A stretch of 64,000 nt of DNA from JANNVK01 sp031414415 (lineage in GTDB: Bacteria; Acidobacteriota; Blastocatellia; Pyrinomonadales; Pyrinomonadaceae), in NCBI GenBank assembly GCA_031414415.1, contig JANNVK010000107.1:1-64000 (forward strand), read 5' to 3'. Positions 1-7,720 of the stretch are shown piece after piece. The translations under genes and the position numbers were made by a program. Under the pieces are notes generated by a model, which worked only from the letters and a program-made list of their open reading frames with translations, was not told where the DNA came from and searched no databases. Position 1 is the first letter of the stretch; each line of letters opens with the position of its first letter.

Positions 1-245
1 GTTGAGTCGATAGAGTCGGTTGAGTCGGTTGAGTCTGTTGAGTCTATCGGATTTAACAAATCAGCTGAGTTTATTTCATTAATTTCCTTTATCAGCGATT
101 CTTCTAAAACATTAAAACGAGTCGAGCCAGAATTTAATTCAGCTTCAATTTCATCAGGTTCAGTTGTGTGAATATCGTCTATCATTTCTTCAGTATTTTT
201 TGTATGCAAAGTCTGATTTTCAATTATTGTGTTAGAAAAATCCAT
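1..245 (-). CDS. Partial hypothetical protein with N-terminal acidic region and Asp-Ser-Thr tripeptide repeats (cut by window edge)
   Basis: Reading the minus strand from the ATG at 243-245 gives at least 81 open codons with no stop before the window edge. An AAAGAGG-like ribosome site lies just upstream. The first 65 residues are acidic, rich in Asn, Glu and Ile, and have no signal peptide or membrane segment. They then pass into a tripeptide repeat of Asp-Ser-Thr/Ile encoded by 9-bp units (GAGTCGGTT on the plus strand). The unit array runs through positions 1-48 and probably continues outside the window. I do not recognise the family, and the C-terminal part, which would decide the function, is missing. 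The repeat could be a low-complexity linker or the beginning of a longer repeat domain. Confidence 0.55.
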   Translation of the reverse strand, partial: MDFSNTIIENQTLHTKNTEEMIDDIHTTEPDEIEAELNSGSTRFNVLEESLIKEINEINSADLLNPIDSTDSTDSTDSIDS

Positions 246-764
246 AAATAGCCTCTTTTTTAAGTATTGAGGGAAAATAGAAAAATGACAGTTTGTGTTA
301 AATATTTGGTAACACAAATTGTTATGTTTGAGGTGAGAAACTGTAAAAAATCTCTTGAGAATTGAGTATTTATAACTTTTGTTCAAATGCTCACAACTAA
401 TTGTTAGCAATGTTCGTGCCACAAATTTAAAGTATAACAAAAAATTGTTATCAAATAGTTGGTTTAAATTTTAAAGTTATTAAGGAAAAAAAAGGAGAAG
501 AAATAGAAAACGGGCGAAAGTTGTTTACGTTTATGAATTTGGTAGGACCTAATCCGAAGTAAATAAGTGCGGATTTGTATGATGTGTCAAATAAAAGATA
601 AGATAAAAACACTGACGTCACAAACGCAATCAACTTTTTCGCCCGTTGGTTTGATCTGTAATTCAATTGAACTAAGACCAAATATGAAAAGAACTTAATA
701 AGAAACTTCTAATACTGCATTATGATGTAATGACTTGTCAAATGGTTGCAAAAGATTCTAGAAA
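246..764. other. 519-bp AT-rich intergenic region holding a large inverted repeat
   Basis: No convincing gene is present. The only open frame of note (about 76 codons on the minus strand, 451-681) has no ribosome site and no recognisable composition, so I treat it as chance. The region contains a pair of inverted arms at 509-523 and 631-647 with an inner 6-bp hairpin at 551-556/570-575. The part next to 245 should hold the promoter of the partial left-edge gene. Confidence 0.5.
509..647. repeat. 139-bp element bounded by inverted repeats
   Basis: The left arm at 509-523 (AACGGGCGAAAGTTG) is matched in inverted orientation by 631-647, whose reverse complement is AACGGGCGAAAAAGTTG. The only difference is a two-base A insertion. 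Inside lies a second perfect 6-bp inverted pair, AATCCG/CGGATT at 551-556 and 570-575. The arms are markedly more GC-rich than the surroundings. It could be a miniature transposon relic or a structured transcript. No transposase gene is nearby and I see no clear target-site duplication. Confidence 0.4.
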
Positions 765-1493
765 TTATTTCCAAAATCCTAAAATAAAAAATAAAATAAA
801 CCAAAGTCCGCCCATTGTGTGCCAATACCAAGTTGTAACTTTTGCATGAGTTTGTCTTTTAAAAAGTTCGTCACCAGATTTGGTTTCGTTTTCTGTTTTT
901 AAAATTAAATAACCAACTGCAAAAATTCCTCCCAAAATATGAAAAGCGTGAACTCCTGTAAATATATAGAAAAAACCAGCATACGGATTTCCAGCTAAAT
1001 AAATTCCACGATTTACTAAGTCAAGCCAAGCAATTAACTGCGAAGCGATAAAAATTGCACCCAAAACAGCTGTCAAAATAAGCCATTTTTTTGCTTGTTT
1101 TTGCTCGCCACGCGAATAAATTCTGTTATAAATTTCAAAAACAATTGAACTAGCAATAATAATTACAGAACTAATCCAAATTTGAATTGGCAAAGAAAAA
1201 GGTTTCCATTCCAAACCTTTATTTGTTGCAATTACAATATATGCACCAATTAAACCGCTAAATGTCATAATGACAATCAGCAACAAAAAATACATTGCAA
1301 TCCGCGATTTGTTGGCGATAAATTTTTCGTCTTCAGCAAAAGGATGACCTTTTTTTTGCTCATCATCACCATTATTTCCGTCATTATTGCCGTTTGAGCC
1401 ATTTCCACCACTTGGCGGATTAAAAGTTTGGCGTTGTGGTTTGACCTCAACTTCACTTACAAGAACGTCAGTTTTTCCAATTTCAAATTTCAT
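765..1493 (-). CDS. ctaE: Cytochrome c oxidase subunit III
   Basis: This 242-residue protein is a heme-copper oxidase subunit III, the structural subunit of the aa3-type terminal oxidase in the cytoplasmic membrane. After a cytoplasmic Gly/Asn-rich leader of about 55 residues come five membrane segments (roughly 62-88, 105-125, 138-160, 170-198, 222-242), the short five-helix form common outside mitochondria. Family landmarks include the segment around GVHAFHILGG near residue 180, and WYWHTMGGLWF in the last helix. Its ATG overlaps the stop of ctaB in an ATGA arrangement, so the two are translationally coupled. Subunits I and II are not in this window and would have to lie elsewhere. Confidence 0.93.
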   Translation of the reverse strand: MKFEIGKTDVLVSEVEVKPQRQTFNPPSGGNGSNGNNDGNNGDDEQKKGHPFAEDEKFIANKSRIAMYFLLLIVIMTFSGLIGAYIVIATNKGLEWKPFSLPIQIWISSVIIIASSIVFEIYNRIYSRGEQKQAKKWLILTAVLGAIFIASQLIAWLDLVNRGIYLAGNPYAGFFYIFTGVHAFHILGGIFAVGYLILKTENETKSGDELFKRQTHAKVTTWYWHTMGGLWFILFFILGFWK

Positions 1494-2377
1494 AAATGGT
1501 TTAGCACTAAAATAAGATAAATTAGAGGCAAATAAATAACAGAAACGCGAAGTAATTTTTTTGCTTGTTTATCAGACTTTTCGCGTGCCATTTTGATGCT
1601 TTCATATAAAAACCAAACGCCTAAAAGTATTGCTCCAACTAAATAAATTAAACCTGCAAAGCCAAAAAAATATGGCAGAATGCTTATTATTAAAGTTAAA
1701 ACAGCAAAAATTACTATTTGGCGAGCAGTTATTTTTCCGCTTGGTTCAATTACTGGCAACATTAAAATTCCGGCTTTTGCGTATTGATCGCGATACATCC
1801 AGGCGATTGCAAGAAAATGAGGAAATTGCCAAAAAAACAAGATTGCAAATGTGATCCACGCGGCAATTGAAATTTCGTTCGATGCTGCTGTAAAACCCAT
1901 TAGAGGCGGCAATGCACCAGGAATTGCACCAACAGCAGTTGACATCGAAGTTCGACTTTTTAGTGGTGTATAAATAAAAACGTAACCAATAATAACGATT
2001 AAACCAAGAAATGCAGTTAAAAAATTAACGGCAAGTGCAAGATAAATTTCTGCAAACAAGCACAATAAACTTCCAAAAGCTAGTGCTTCAAGTGGTGTAA
2101 TTTTTCCACTTGGCAAAGGTCGCGACGCGGTTCTTTCCATCAATTTATCACTTTCGCGTTCCCAATATTGGTTTAATGTTGAAACGCCAAAAGCGAGTAA
2201 AGTTATAGCAATCATTGAGTTTACGAATAATAATAAATCAAATGATTTGCCGCCGAGATAAAAACCAGCCGCAGCGGTGAGAACAAGCATTATCGCAATA
2301 CGCGGTTTTGTTAGCTCTAGATAGGCTGATAATTTCTCCGCGAAACCGACACTGGCAATGTGTGTAGCATTTTCCAT
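1490..2377 (-). CDS. ctaB: Protoheme IX farnesyltransferase (heme O synthase)
   Basis: This 295-residue polytopic membrane prenyltransferase of the UbiA superfamily farnesylates heme B to heme O, the first step toward heme A for the oxidase. The first prenyl-diphosphate-binding motif is visible as NQYWERESDKLMERT followed by SRPLPSG around residues 70-92. The second conserved loop WQFPHFLAIAWMYRDQY lies around residues 183-200. About nine hydrophobic helices are present, and the length is normal for CtaB/CyoE. It is the first gene of a two-gene operon with ctaE and is transcribed divergently from the cytochrome c maturation operon across a 139-bp gap. That joins heme A supply, oxidase assembly and cytochrome c maturation at one locus. 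Confidence 0.95.
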   Translation of the reverse strand: MENATHIASVGFAEKLSAYLELTKPRIAIMLVLTAAAGFYLGGKSFDLLLFVNSMIAITLLAFGVSTLNQYWERESDKLMERTASRPLPSGKITPLEALAFGSLLCLFAEIYLALAVNFLTAFLGLIVIIGYVFIYTPLKSRTSMSTAVGAIPGALPPLMGFTAASNEISIAAWITFAILFFWQFPHFLAIAWMYRDQYAKAGILMLPVIEPSGKITARQIVIFAVLTLIISILPYFFGFAGLIYLVGAILLGVWFLYESIKMAREKSDKQAKKLLRVSVIYLPLIYLILVLNHL

Positions 2378-2516
2378 AATAAAAGTTTAAATGATAAGTA
2401 TAAATCTCAAAATGGTATCTGTAAAAACAATATCTTCTTTTGTTTCTTAGTTAAACTAATATTATCAGAGATGACAAAGTTAAATCGCTAATATACTATT
2501 TGATTATAGAAATGCT

Positions 2517-3974
2517 ATGGAACAAGTAGTAAAAAACGTTACGAGAACACGATCACAACCAATATTTAATAAATTTCTCGATTTTTTGAGTTCGGTCAGA
2601 GTAGGTGTTTTCTTTTTAATTTTTTTGGTCGTTTTATCAATGATCGGAATGCTTGTAGTCCAACAAAACGTTCAAGGCTTTGATTCTTACTACACTTCTT
2701 TAATGCCTGCCCAAAAAGTTGTTTACGGTTATCTTGGTTTTTTTGACATTTACCACAGTTGGTATTTCAATTTTCTGCTCTTATTATTGTCTCTAAACAT
2801 TGTTTTAGCTTCGATTGATCATTTTCCGACAGCTTGGAAATACATTTCACAACCAAAAACTGAAGCGACAAAAGCGTGGCTCAAAAATCAAAAATATGCA
2901 GAAAGTTTTGATAAAATTGTGGCAACAGAGAAAATAGTTGAAGTATTTAAGAAACAAGGCTTTAAAACTCAAATATCTGAGAAAAACGGAAGGATAAATA
3001 TTTTTGGACAATCGGGAAGTTTGAACAGAATTGGAGCATATTTTGTCCACGTTGCTCTTTTAACGCTTTTTCTCGGTCATTTTGTCGCGTTAAACACTGG
3101 TTTTGATGCCGATGTCCGTTTTGAACCGGCTCAAATTACAAATGAAATTCAGCTTATTCAGTTTAATTTAGCAAATCTGAGCAATCCAAATGCAGATATC
3201 CAAGATCGGTTTAATGTGCAACTTCCTTTTTCAATCGAATGCACAGACATCCAGCAAAAATTGATTGACCCAAAAGGTTCAATTGAAATCAACAACACGA
3301 TGGATTGGCGAACTCAAATCAAAATAAACGACCCGAGTTATGGCGACACATTAGCTGACGTTAGTTTAAATAAACCATTTGGATACAGAGGTTACAGATT
3401 TTTTCAGGCTTCGGCAATTACCGAAGGCAAAGCTCGTGAAATGAAATTAGAGATTACTTCTGAGTCAAGTTTAGAACCAAGTTTCGTGACTCTCGCAAGA
3501 AATGGAAGTGCAATTTTGCCTGATGGAACAAAAATTGAATATGAAAAATTCTCGTCTGATTTTGTTGTCGGACAAAAGCAAGCAACTGCCAACGAGTTCA
3601 AAAATCCTGCCGTGAAGATGAAAGTAACAAAAAATGGTGAAACGAAATCTGCGTATGCTTTTGCAAATAAGATTTCTGATAAAATACCAATTGGTGCACC
3701 AGTTTTTGGTTTAAAATTTCGTCTTGCCGAGTTTGAAAAAGTTCCGTTGGCTCACGTTTTGTCGATAAAGTATGATCCTTTTCACGGAGCATTTATCGCT
3801 TGGTATCTTGGCGGATTTGGATTGATTGGAGCACTTATATTTGTGTTTTTTGTTTCTCATCGCCGTGTTTGGGCAATAGTTGACGGTCAAGAAACAATAA
3901 TCGGCGGTAATACGAACCGCAATCATCAAGCATTTGACGACAGTTTTAGCAAAATTAAAGCTGAATTGATGTAA
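2517..3974 (+). CDS. resB: Cytochrome c biogenesis protein ResB/Ccs1
   Basis: This 485-residue protein is the ResB (Ccs1) half of the System II heme-export and ligation complex. It has two N-terminal membrane helices (about 30-50 and 73-92), a third at about 168-188, a large periplasmic domain rich in beta structure, and a last helix near 425-448 (GGFGLIGALIFVFFVS). The opening region FLSSVRVGVFFLIFLVVLSMIGMLV is typical of the family. Its partner ccsA follows 15 bp downstream in the same direction. Together they attach heme covalently to CxxCH apocytochromes outside the membrane. I see no fusion or frame problem. Confidence 0.92.
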   Translation: MEQVVKNVTRTRSQPIFNKFLDFLSSVRVGVFFLIFLVVLSMIGMLVVQQNVQGFDSYYTSLMPAQKVVYGYLGFFDIYHSWYFNFLLLLLSLNIVLASIDHFPTAWKYISQPKTEATKAWLKNQKYAESFDKIVATEKIVEVFKKQGFKTQISEKNGRINIFGQSGSLNRIGAYFVHVALLTLFLGHFVALNTGFDADVRFEPAQITNEIQLIQFNLANLSNPNADIQDRFNVQLPFSIECTDIQQKLIDPKGSIEINNTMDWRTQIKINDPSYGDTLADVSLNKPFGYRGYRFFQASAITEGKAREMKLEITSESSLEPSFVTLARNGSAILPDGTKIEYEKFSSDFVVGQKQATANEFKNPAVKMKVTKNGETKSAYAFANKISDKIPIGAPVFGLKFRLAEFEKVPLAHVLSIKYDPFHGAFIAWYLGGFGLIGALIFVFFVSHRRVWAIVDGQETIIGGNTNRNHQAFDDSFSKIKAELM

Positions 3975-3989
3975 ATTAAGAGGTTGATT

Positions 3990-5579
3990 ATGGAAGAAAT
4001 TAGAAGAATAGAAAATAACGCATCTTGGAAATTGTATTTACCCGCAATTTTAGCATTCGTTGGTGCCTTTGTGATGATGGCATTACGTTTTCAACTTGGA
4101 ACAAATTTTATCTCAGATACTGCATTTATGATGATGGCACTGGCTTGTTATCTCACTGCTGCGGCTTTTGGTTTGACTAATCTTTATGCTACTTCATCAA
4201 TGGCAGAAAAAATTAGTTTCTTCACCGCAACTCTTGGTGTTTTTCTCAATCTTTCGAGTTGGTTAGTTCGTTGGGTTTCGGCTTATGAACGGGAATTGAC
4301 TAAACTTGCTGAGTCTGGAAATCCTGCTACACCTTGGTTTTTTCGCTACGTCCCTTTTGCAAATCTTTATGATTACAGCATCGCATTTGCATTCGGTGCG
4401 GCGTTTTTTACTCTTTTACTCGCAAATCGTCGAGATTTTCGTTTCATTTCAGCATTTACACTTCCATTAGCAGCCTTAATTTTGACTCTTGCAAGGTTTA
4501 TTGGAGGCGAGTTTATTGATTTGCCGCCAGTTTTAGATTCATATTGGCGACCAATTCACGTCGGAATCGCTTCTCTAAGTTATGGCGTAACGCTTGTTTG
4601 TTTTGCGGTAGCTGTAATTTATTTACTAAAAGATAAGGTAAAAGTTGAGTCGATGGCTATTTGGGCAAGCGTTTTTGGATTGCTTGTTTTTGGAACAATC
4701 AGCAAGTTTTCAGTCTTCTCAGAATTCGTTTATCGGTCAGGTTTATTTTTGCCAAATACTCCGAAACCGTTTAGTGCTTTTTTTCGAGTTGAAATTCCAT
4801 ATGTCGGATTTGCACTCGCGATTTCAAGTATTTTATTAGTTGGTGTGATAGTTTCGTTTTTGTTTTATCTCTATCAAAACAACGATTTAGGAAAGAAAAT
4901 TGGTCACATTCTGCTAAAACTTTCGCTTGTCACGCAAATTGCAGCGGTTTGCTTTTTGGTTAGCGGTGTAAACAACACAACCGATGTTTACGGAAAACTT
5001 CAGACTGAATTAAAAAATAACCCAGCGAGTTTTGTTATTGCCGGAAAAGAAATTGCTTCAAAACAGCAAATGACAATTCAGCAGATTTCTCAAATTTCGC
5101 AACCTCAATTTGAACAAGCCGGACGTGATTATTTTGAACAAAATGGAAAGAAAATGTATCTCAGTTTGGGGACAAATCCGGTTGAGTTTTCTGGTATTTT
5201 AACCGCAATCGTTGGGATTGTTTTTATTATTTTATTCAGTTTTAAAACCGACGCAGTGCGTGAAAAACTTCCAAGTTTAGAAGGTTTAGACAATTTAATG
5301 TATAAAACTGCGAGTATTGCCTTTGCCGGACTTGCGATGCTCTTAATCACAGGTGCAATTTGGGCAAATGAATCTTGGGGCAGACCTTGGGGATTTGATT
5401 CAAAAGAAACCGGTGCTTTAGTTGCTTGGCTGACTTACGCCGCATTTTTGCACACGAGAATCTCGCGTGGTTGGTCGGGTCGAAGCTCTGCATATTTTGC
5501 AATAGTTGGATTTCTTTTCGTAATTTTTACATATCTAGGTGTGAGTTATTTGCTTCCGGGACTTCACAGTTACGCATAA
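3990..5579 (+). CDS. ccsA: Cytochrome c biogenesis protein CcsA/ResC (heme-handling, WWD-type)
   Basis: This 529-residue membrane protein contains the heme-binding tryptophan-rich motif WGRPWGFDSKETGALVAW near residues 460-478, followed by two C-terminal helices ending in LPGLHSYA. It is the CcsA/ResC partner of ResB in System II maturation. I chose the ATG at 3990 because AAGAGG at 3978-3983 is spaced six bases from it. A TTG two codons earlier would sit on top of that site. It is longer than classic CcsA (about 320 residues): the first half supplies extra membrane helices, and a soluble loop of about 90 residues lies between residues 320 and 410. It lies in an operon with resB before it and a TPR protein after it. 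Confidence 0.92.
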   Translation: MEEIRRIENNASWKLYLPAILAFVGAFVMMALRFQLGTNFISDTAFMMMALACYLTAAAFGLTNLYATSSMAEKISFFTATLGVFLNLSSWLVRWVSAYERELTKLAESGNPATPWFFRYVPFANLYDYSIAFAFGAAFFTLLLANRRDFRFISAFTLPLAALILTLARFIGGEFIDLPPVLDSYWRPIHVGIASLSYGVTLVCFAVAVIYLLKDKVKVESMAIWASVFGLLVFGTISKFSVFSEFVYRSGLFLPNTPKPFSAFFRVEIPYVGFALAISSILLVGVIVSFLFYLYQNNDLGKKIGHILLKLSLVTQIAAVCFLVSGVNNTTDVYGKLQTELKNNPASFVIAGKEIASKQQMTIQQISQISQPQFEQAGRDYFEQNGKKMYLSLGTNPVEFSGILTAIVGIVFIILFSFKTDAVREKLPSLEGLDNLMYKTASIAFAGLAMLLITGAIWANESWGRPWGFDSKETGALVAWLTYAAFLHTRISRGWSGRSSAYFAIVGFLFVIFTYLGVSYLLPGLHSYA

Positions 5580-5583
5580 TTTT

Positions 5584-6252
5584 ATGAAGAAAGACAATAT
5601 TCTTTTCGGTATTATCGGATTATTAATCGGTTTAATTATTGGTTTTATTGCCACAAATCAGTTAAATCGTCTTGAAAATAATCAAATAAAACCAAATACT
5701 ACTGCGGCAAATACGCAGCCGAATTCGCAACAAGGCAACACAAAAGCTGCTCTTCCGGCAGTTGCTGAATCAATTGAAGTTGCGGATAAAAACACTGAAG
5801 ATTTCTCGGCTCAACTGAAAGCCGGAGAAATGTTTGGAAGAATTAACAACTTTCCTAAAGCAATTGAATATTTTGAACGTGCAAACAAACTTCGTCCTGA
5901 AGATTTTCGGACTTTGGTTTTATTGGGAAATGCAACTTATGACTCAAAAGATTGGGAAAAATCTGCGTTTTGGTATGAAAAAGCCTTAGTCTTAAAGCCA
6001 GATGATATTGATGTCAGAACTGATTTCGGTGTGACATTTGTTAATCGGCAAACGCCCGACTATCAGCGTGCAATTAAAGAGTTTTTAACTTCTTTGAAAA
6101 CAAATCCAAACCACGAACCGACGCTATTTAATTTGTCAGTTGCATATAGAAACATTGGCGATAAAATTGCTTTTGACGAAACTAAGTCTAAAATTAAAGA
6201 TGTAGAATTACTAAAAAAACTTGATGCTAGTCAGAACCAGCCTACTCAATAG
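5584..6252 (+). CDS. Membrane-anchored TPR protein of the cytochrome c maturation operon
   Basis: This 222-residue protein has an N-terminal membrane anchor (residues 7-26) and a Thr/Asn/Gln-rich linker to about residue 75. At least two tetratricopeptide repeats follow (about 80-113 GEMFGRINNFPKAIEYFERA; 114-147 GNATYDSKDWEKSAFWYEKA), with a weaker third after that. It starts four bases after the ccsA stop. By analogy with CcmH/CycH-type TPR proteins it may dock apocytochromes for the ligation complex. That role is inferred only from position and domain type. Its last codons overlap the 3' end of the convergent gene by 11 bp. Confidence 0.8.
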   Translation: MKKDNILFGIIGLLIGLIIGFIATNQLNRLENNQIKPNTTAANTQPNSQQGNTKAALPAVAESIEVADKNTEDFSAQLKAGEMFGRINNFPKAIEYFERANKLRPEDFRTLVLLGNATYDSKDWEKSAFWYEKALVLKPDDIDVRTDFGVTFVNRQTPDYQRAIKEFLTSLKTNPNHEPTLFNLSVAYRNIGDKIAFDETKSKIKDVELLKKLDASQNQPTQ

Positions 6253-7174
6253 AAATTTTTAGAACATCAGAAATTAAATACCTGCTGATTGAACCGCTTT
6301 TTGTAATTATAGTTAAGGTTTCTCTCTCAATACTAAATTTCAAAATATCTTTCATTGATTTTTCGTATTTTGTTCCATCTGCAAATAAAACTATTAATCT
6401 TTTTTCAATAGTTGCAACTTCCGGCAGATTCTTGATTGCGATTTTCTCTTTTTCAACTTTCTTTAGCTTTACAGGTTTATTTACTTTTGGTTCTGAAACG
6501 ACTTTTGGCTTTTTAACTTTCGGGTTTACATCTCTTGGAACTTCAATATTCGGGATTTTAATTTTTGGTGTTTTAATCTTTAGTTTCTCAACCTTTGCAA
6601 CTTCAACTTTTGGTGTCGGCGTTGCTTTTGGTTTAACGCTAATTATTGTGCCGACTGAGTTTACTTCAGTTTCAGTCTCAACTTTTTTTGTAACTTTTGG
6701 CGTTAAAGATTCGTCAATTGCTTCTTCATTTGAAGGCAGAAAACTACCATCAAATCGTATTTTAAATGTTGCCGCATCGTCATTTGGCGATCTTCCTTCG
6801 ATTCTCAAAAGTAACTTATCAGATTTTCGCAAATAAATTGTTCGTGAAATTTCGTCTGCTGAAAAATCAGCAAAAATTCTAATTTTGTTTAGCGGTCGTA
6901 AAGTTTCAGCTTCATAAACATCAATATCGCCATTAAAATTTATGGTTTGAATGTTTAGAATTATGTCGCCTTGTTCGCCGTTAAATGTATAAAAATAAGT
7001 GGTTAAACGTGAATCGCCAATGTCTCTAGCAGCGATTTTACCGCTAATAATTTTTTCAGTAATTGGAGTTGGAAAGTTTTGCTCAGTTGATTGAGCTTTC
7101 GCGAAAGTGGGAAAGAATAACGCAAAAACCAATGGCAAAAACGCAAATAAATATTTGTTATTTTTGTTTCGCAT
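6242..7174 (-). CDS. Secreted protein with Lys/Pro-rich repetitive linker
   Basis: This 310-residue protein has a signal peptide ending near FAKAQS (residues 24-29). The next 120 residues form a beta-rich domain reminiscent of bacterial pre-peptidase (PPC-like) domains (for example TFNGEQGDIILNIQ near 68, YLRKSDKLLLRIEG near 115). Residues 170-250 are a low-complexity stretch of Lys, Val, Pro and Thr with repeated KxKxPK triplets. The last 55 residues form a short beta domain (FADGTKYEKSMKDILKF, then SRYLISDVLKISIE). No enzyme motif is visible. The basic linker suggests wall or surface association, but this is a guess. It converges on the TPR gene. Confidence 0.7.
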   Translation of the reverse strand: MRNKNNKYLFAFLPLVFALFFPTFAKAQSTEQNFPTPITEKIISGKIAARDIGDSRLTTYFYTFNGEQGDIILNIQTINFNGDIDVYEAETLRPLNKIRIFADFSADEISRTIYLRKSDKLLLRIEGRSPNDDAATFKIRFDGSFLPSNEEAIDESLTPKVTKKVETETEVNSVGTIISVKPKATPTPKVEVAKVEKLKIKTPKIKIPNIEVPRDVNPKVKKPKVVSEPKVNKPVKLKKVEKEKIAIKNLPEVATIEKRLIVLFADGTKYEKSMKDILKFSIERETLTIITKSGSISRYLISDVLKISIE

Positions 7175-7184
7175 TTCGATAAAT

Positions 7185-7640
7185 TTAGAGTTCCTTTCGC
7201 CAGTGAATCAAACGGGAAGTTTCGGTGTAACCAACTTTGCCGTGTGCGGCGACACTTAAATCATTGCCGATTTCTGAATCTGAAGCCATTTCTTCGCAAC
7301 CGTGAGATTTTGCCCAAGACTCAGCGTTTTGCACCAATAATTTGCCAATTCCAAAACGTCTATAATTTGATTCAACATACCAACCTTCCAAATATCCGAC
7401 ATTTTCTGAATGACAATCTTCAACAAATGGTCGAATACTAGCTTCTAAGAAACCAACTAATTTTCCATCTTCATCTTCGGCAACCAAAATTAATTGCGAG
7501 TCTGGATGTTGCAAAATATCTGACATTTCCGCGTGATGTTCTTCTTTGCTTGCTTCATCCCAGAGCAAAGTTCGGAGCCGAAACCACTCGTTAATGTCTG
7601 ATTCTTTCAGAATTCTGATTGAAAATTGTTGCGTTGTCAT
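7185..7640 (-). CDS. GNAT acetyltransferase resembling aminoglycoside 6'-N-acetyltransferase AAC(6')-I
   Basis: This 151-residue protein is a single GNAT domain, the same size as AAC(6')-I enzymes. From memory of the Acinetobacter AAC(6')-Ig/Ih type proteins, the collinear landmarks are an early LRTLLWDEA near residue 22, LEASIRPF near 67, GYLEGWYV near 85, YRRFGIGKLLVQ (acetyl-CoA loop) near 94, AESWAKSHGC near 107, MASDSEIGND near 120 and a late GYTETSRLIHWRK. Such enzymes acetylate the 6' amine of aminoglycosides with acetyl-CoA. Sequence similarity alone cannot show that the natural substrate is a drug. The start ATG at 7640 fits a single compact domain. It stands alone as a chromosomal gene with no integron or IS around it. 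Confidence 0.82.
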   Translation of the reverse strand: MTTQQFSIRILKESDINEWFRLRTLLWDEASKEEHHAEMSDILQHPDSQLILVAEDEDGKLVGFLEASIRPFVEDCHSENVGYLEGWYVESNYRRFGIGKLLVQNAESWAKSHGCEEMASDSEIGNDLSVAAHGKVGYTETSRLIHWRKEL

Positions 7641-7669
7641 TTGTTAAAATACTAACACGACAATTAAAA

Positions 7670-7696
7670 AAAGCCGAGTTATTTTTACTCGGCTTT
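7670..7696 (-). terminator. Rho-independent terminator downstream of the BNR-repeat gene
   Basis: A perfect 10-bp stem, AAAGCCGAGT at 7670-7679 with ACTCGGCTTT at 7687-7696, encloses a 7-base loop. Read on the minus strand it is followed by a run of seven T, so it terminates the transcript of the large gene ending at 7721. It may also separate that gene from the acetyltransferase. Confidence 0.85.
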
Positions 7697-7720
7697 AGTG
7701 GTTTTAACCCGTTAAAAAAT

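Noticed and set aside
451..681. 76-codon open frame on the minus strand in the first intergenic region
   Set aside because: No ribosome site, no family resemblance, and it overlaps the inverted-repeat element. AT-rich DNA gives such frames by chance.
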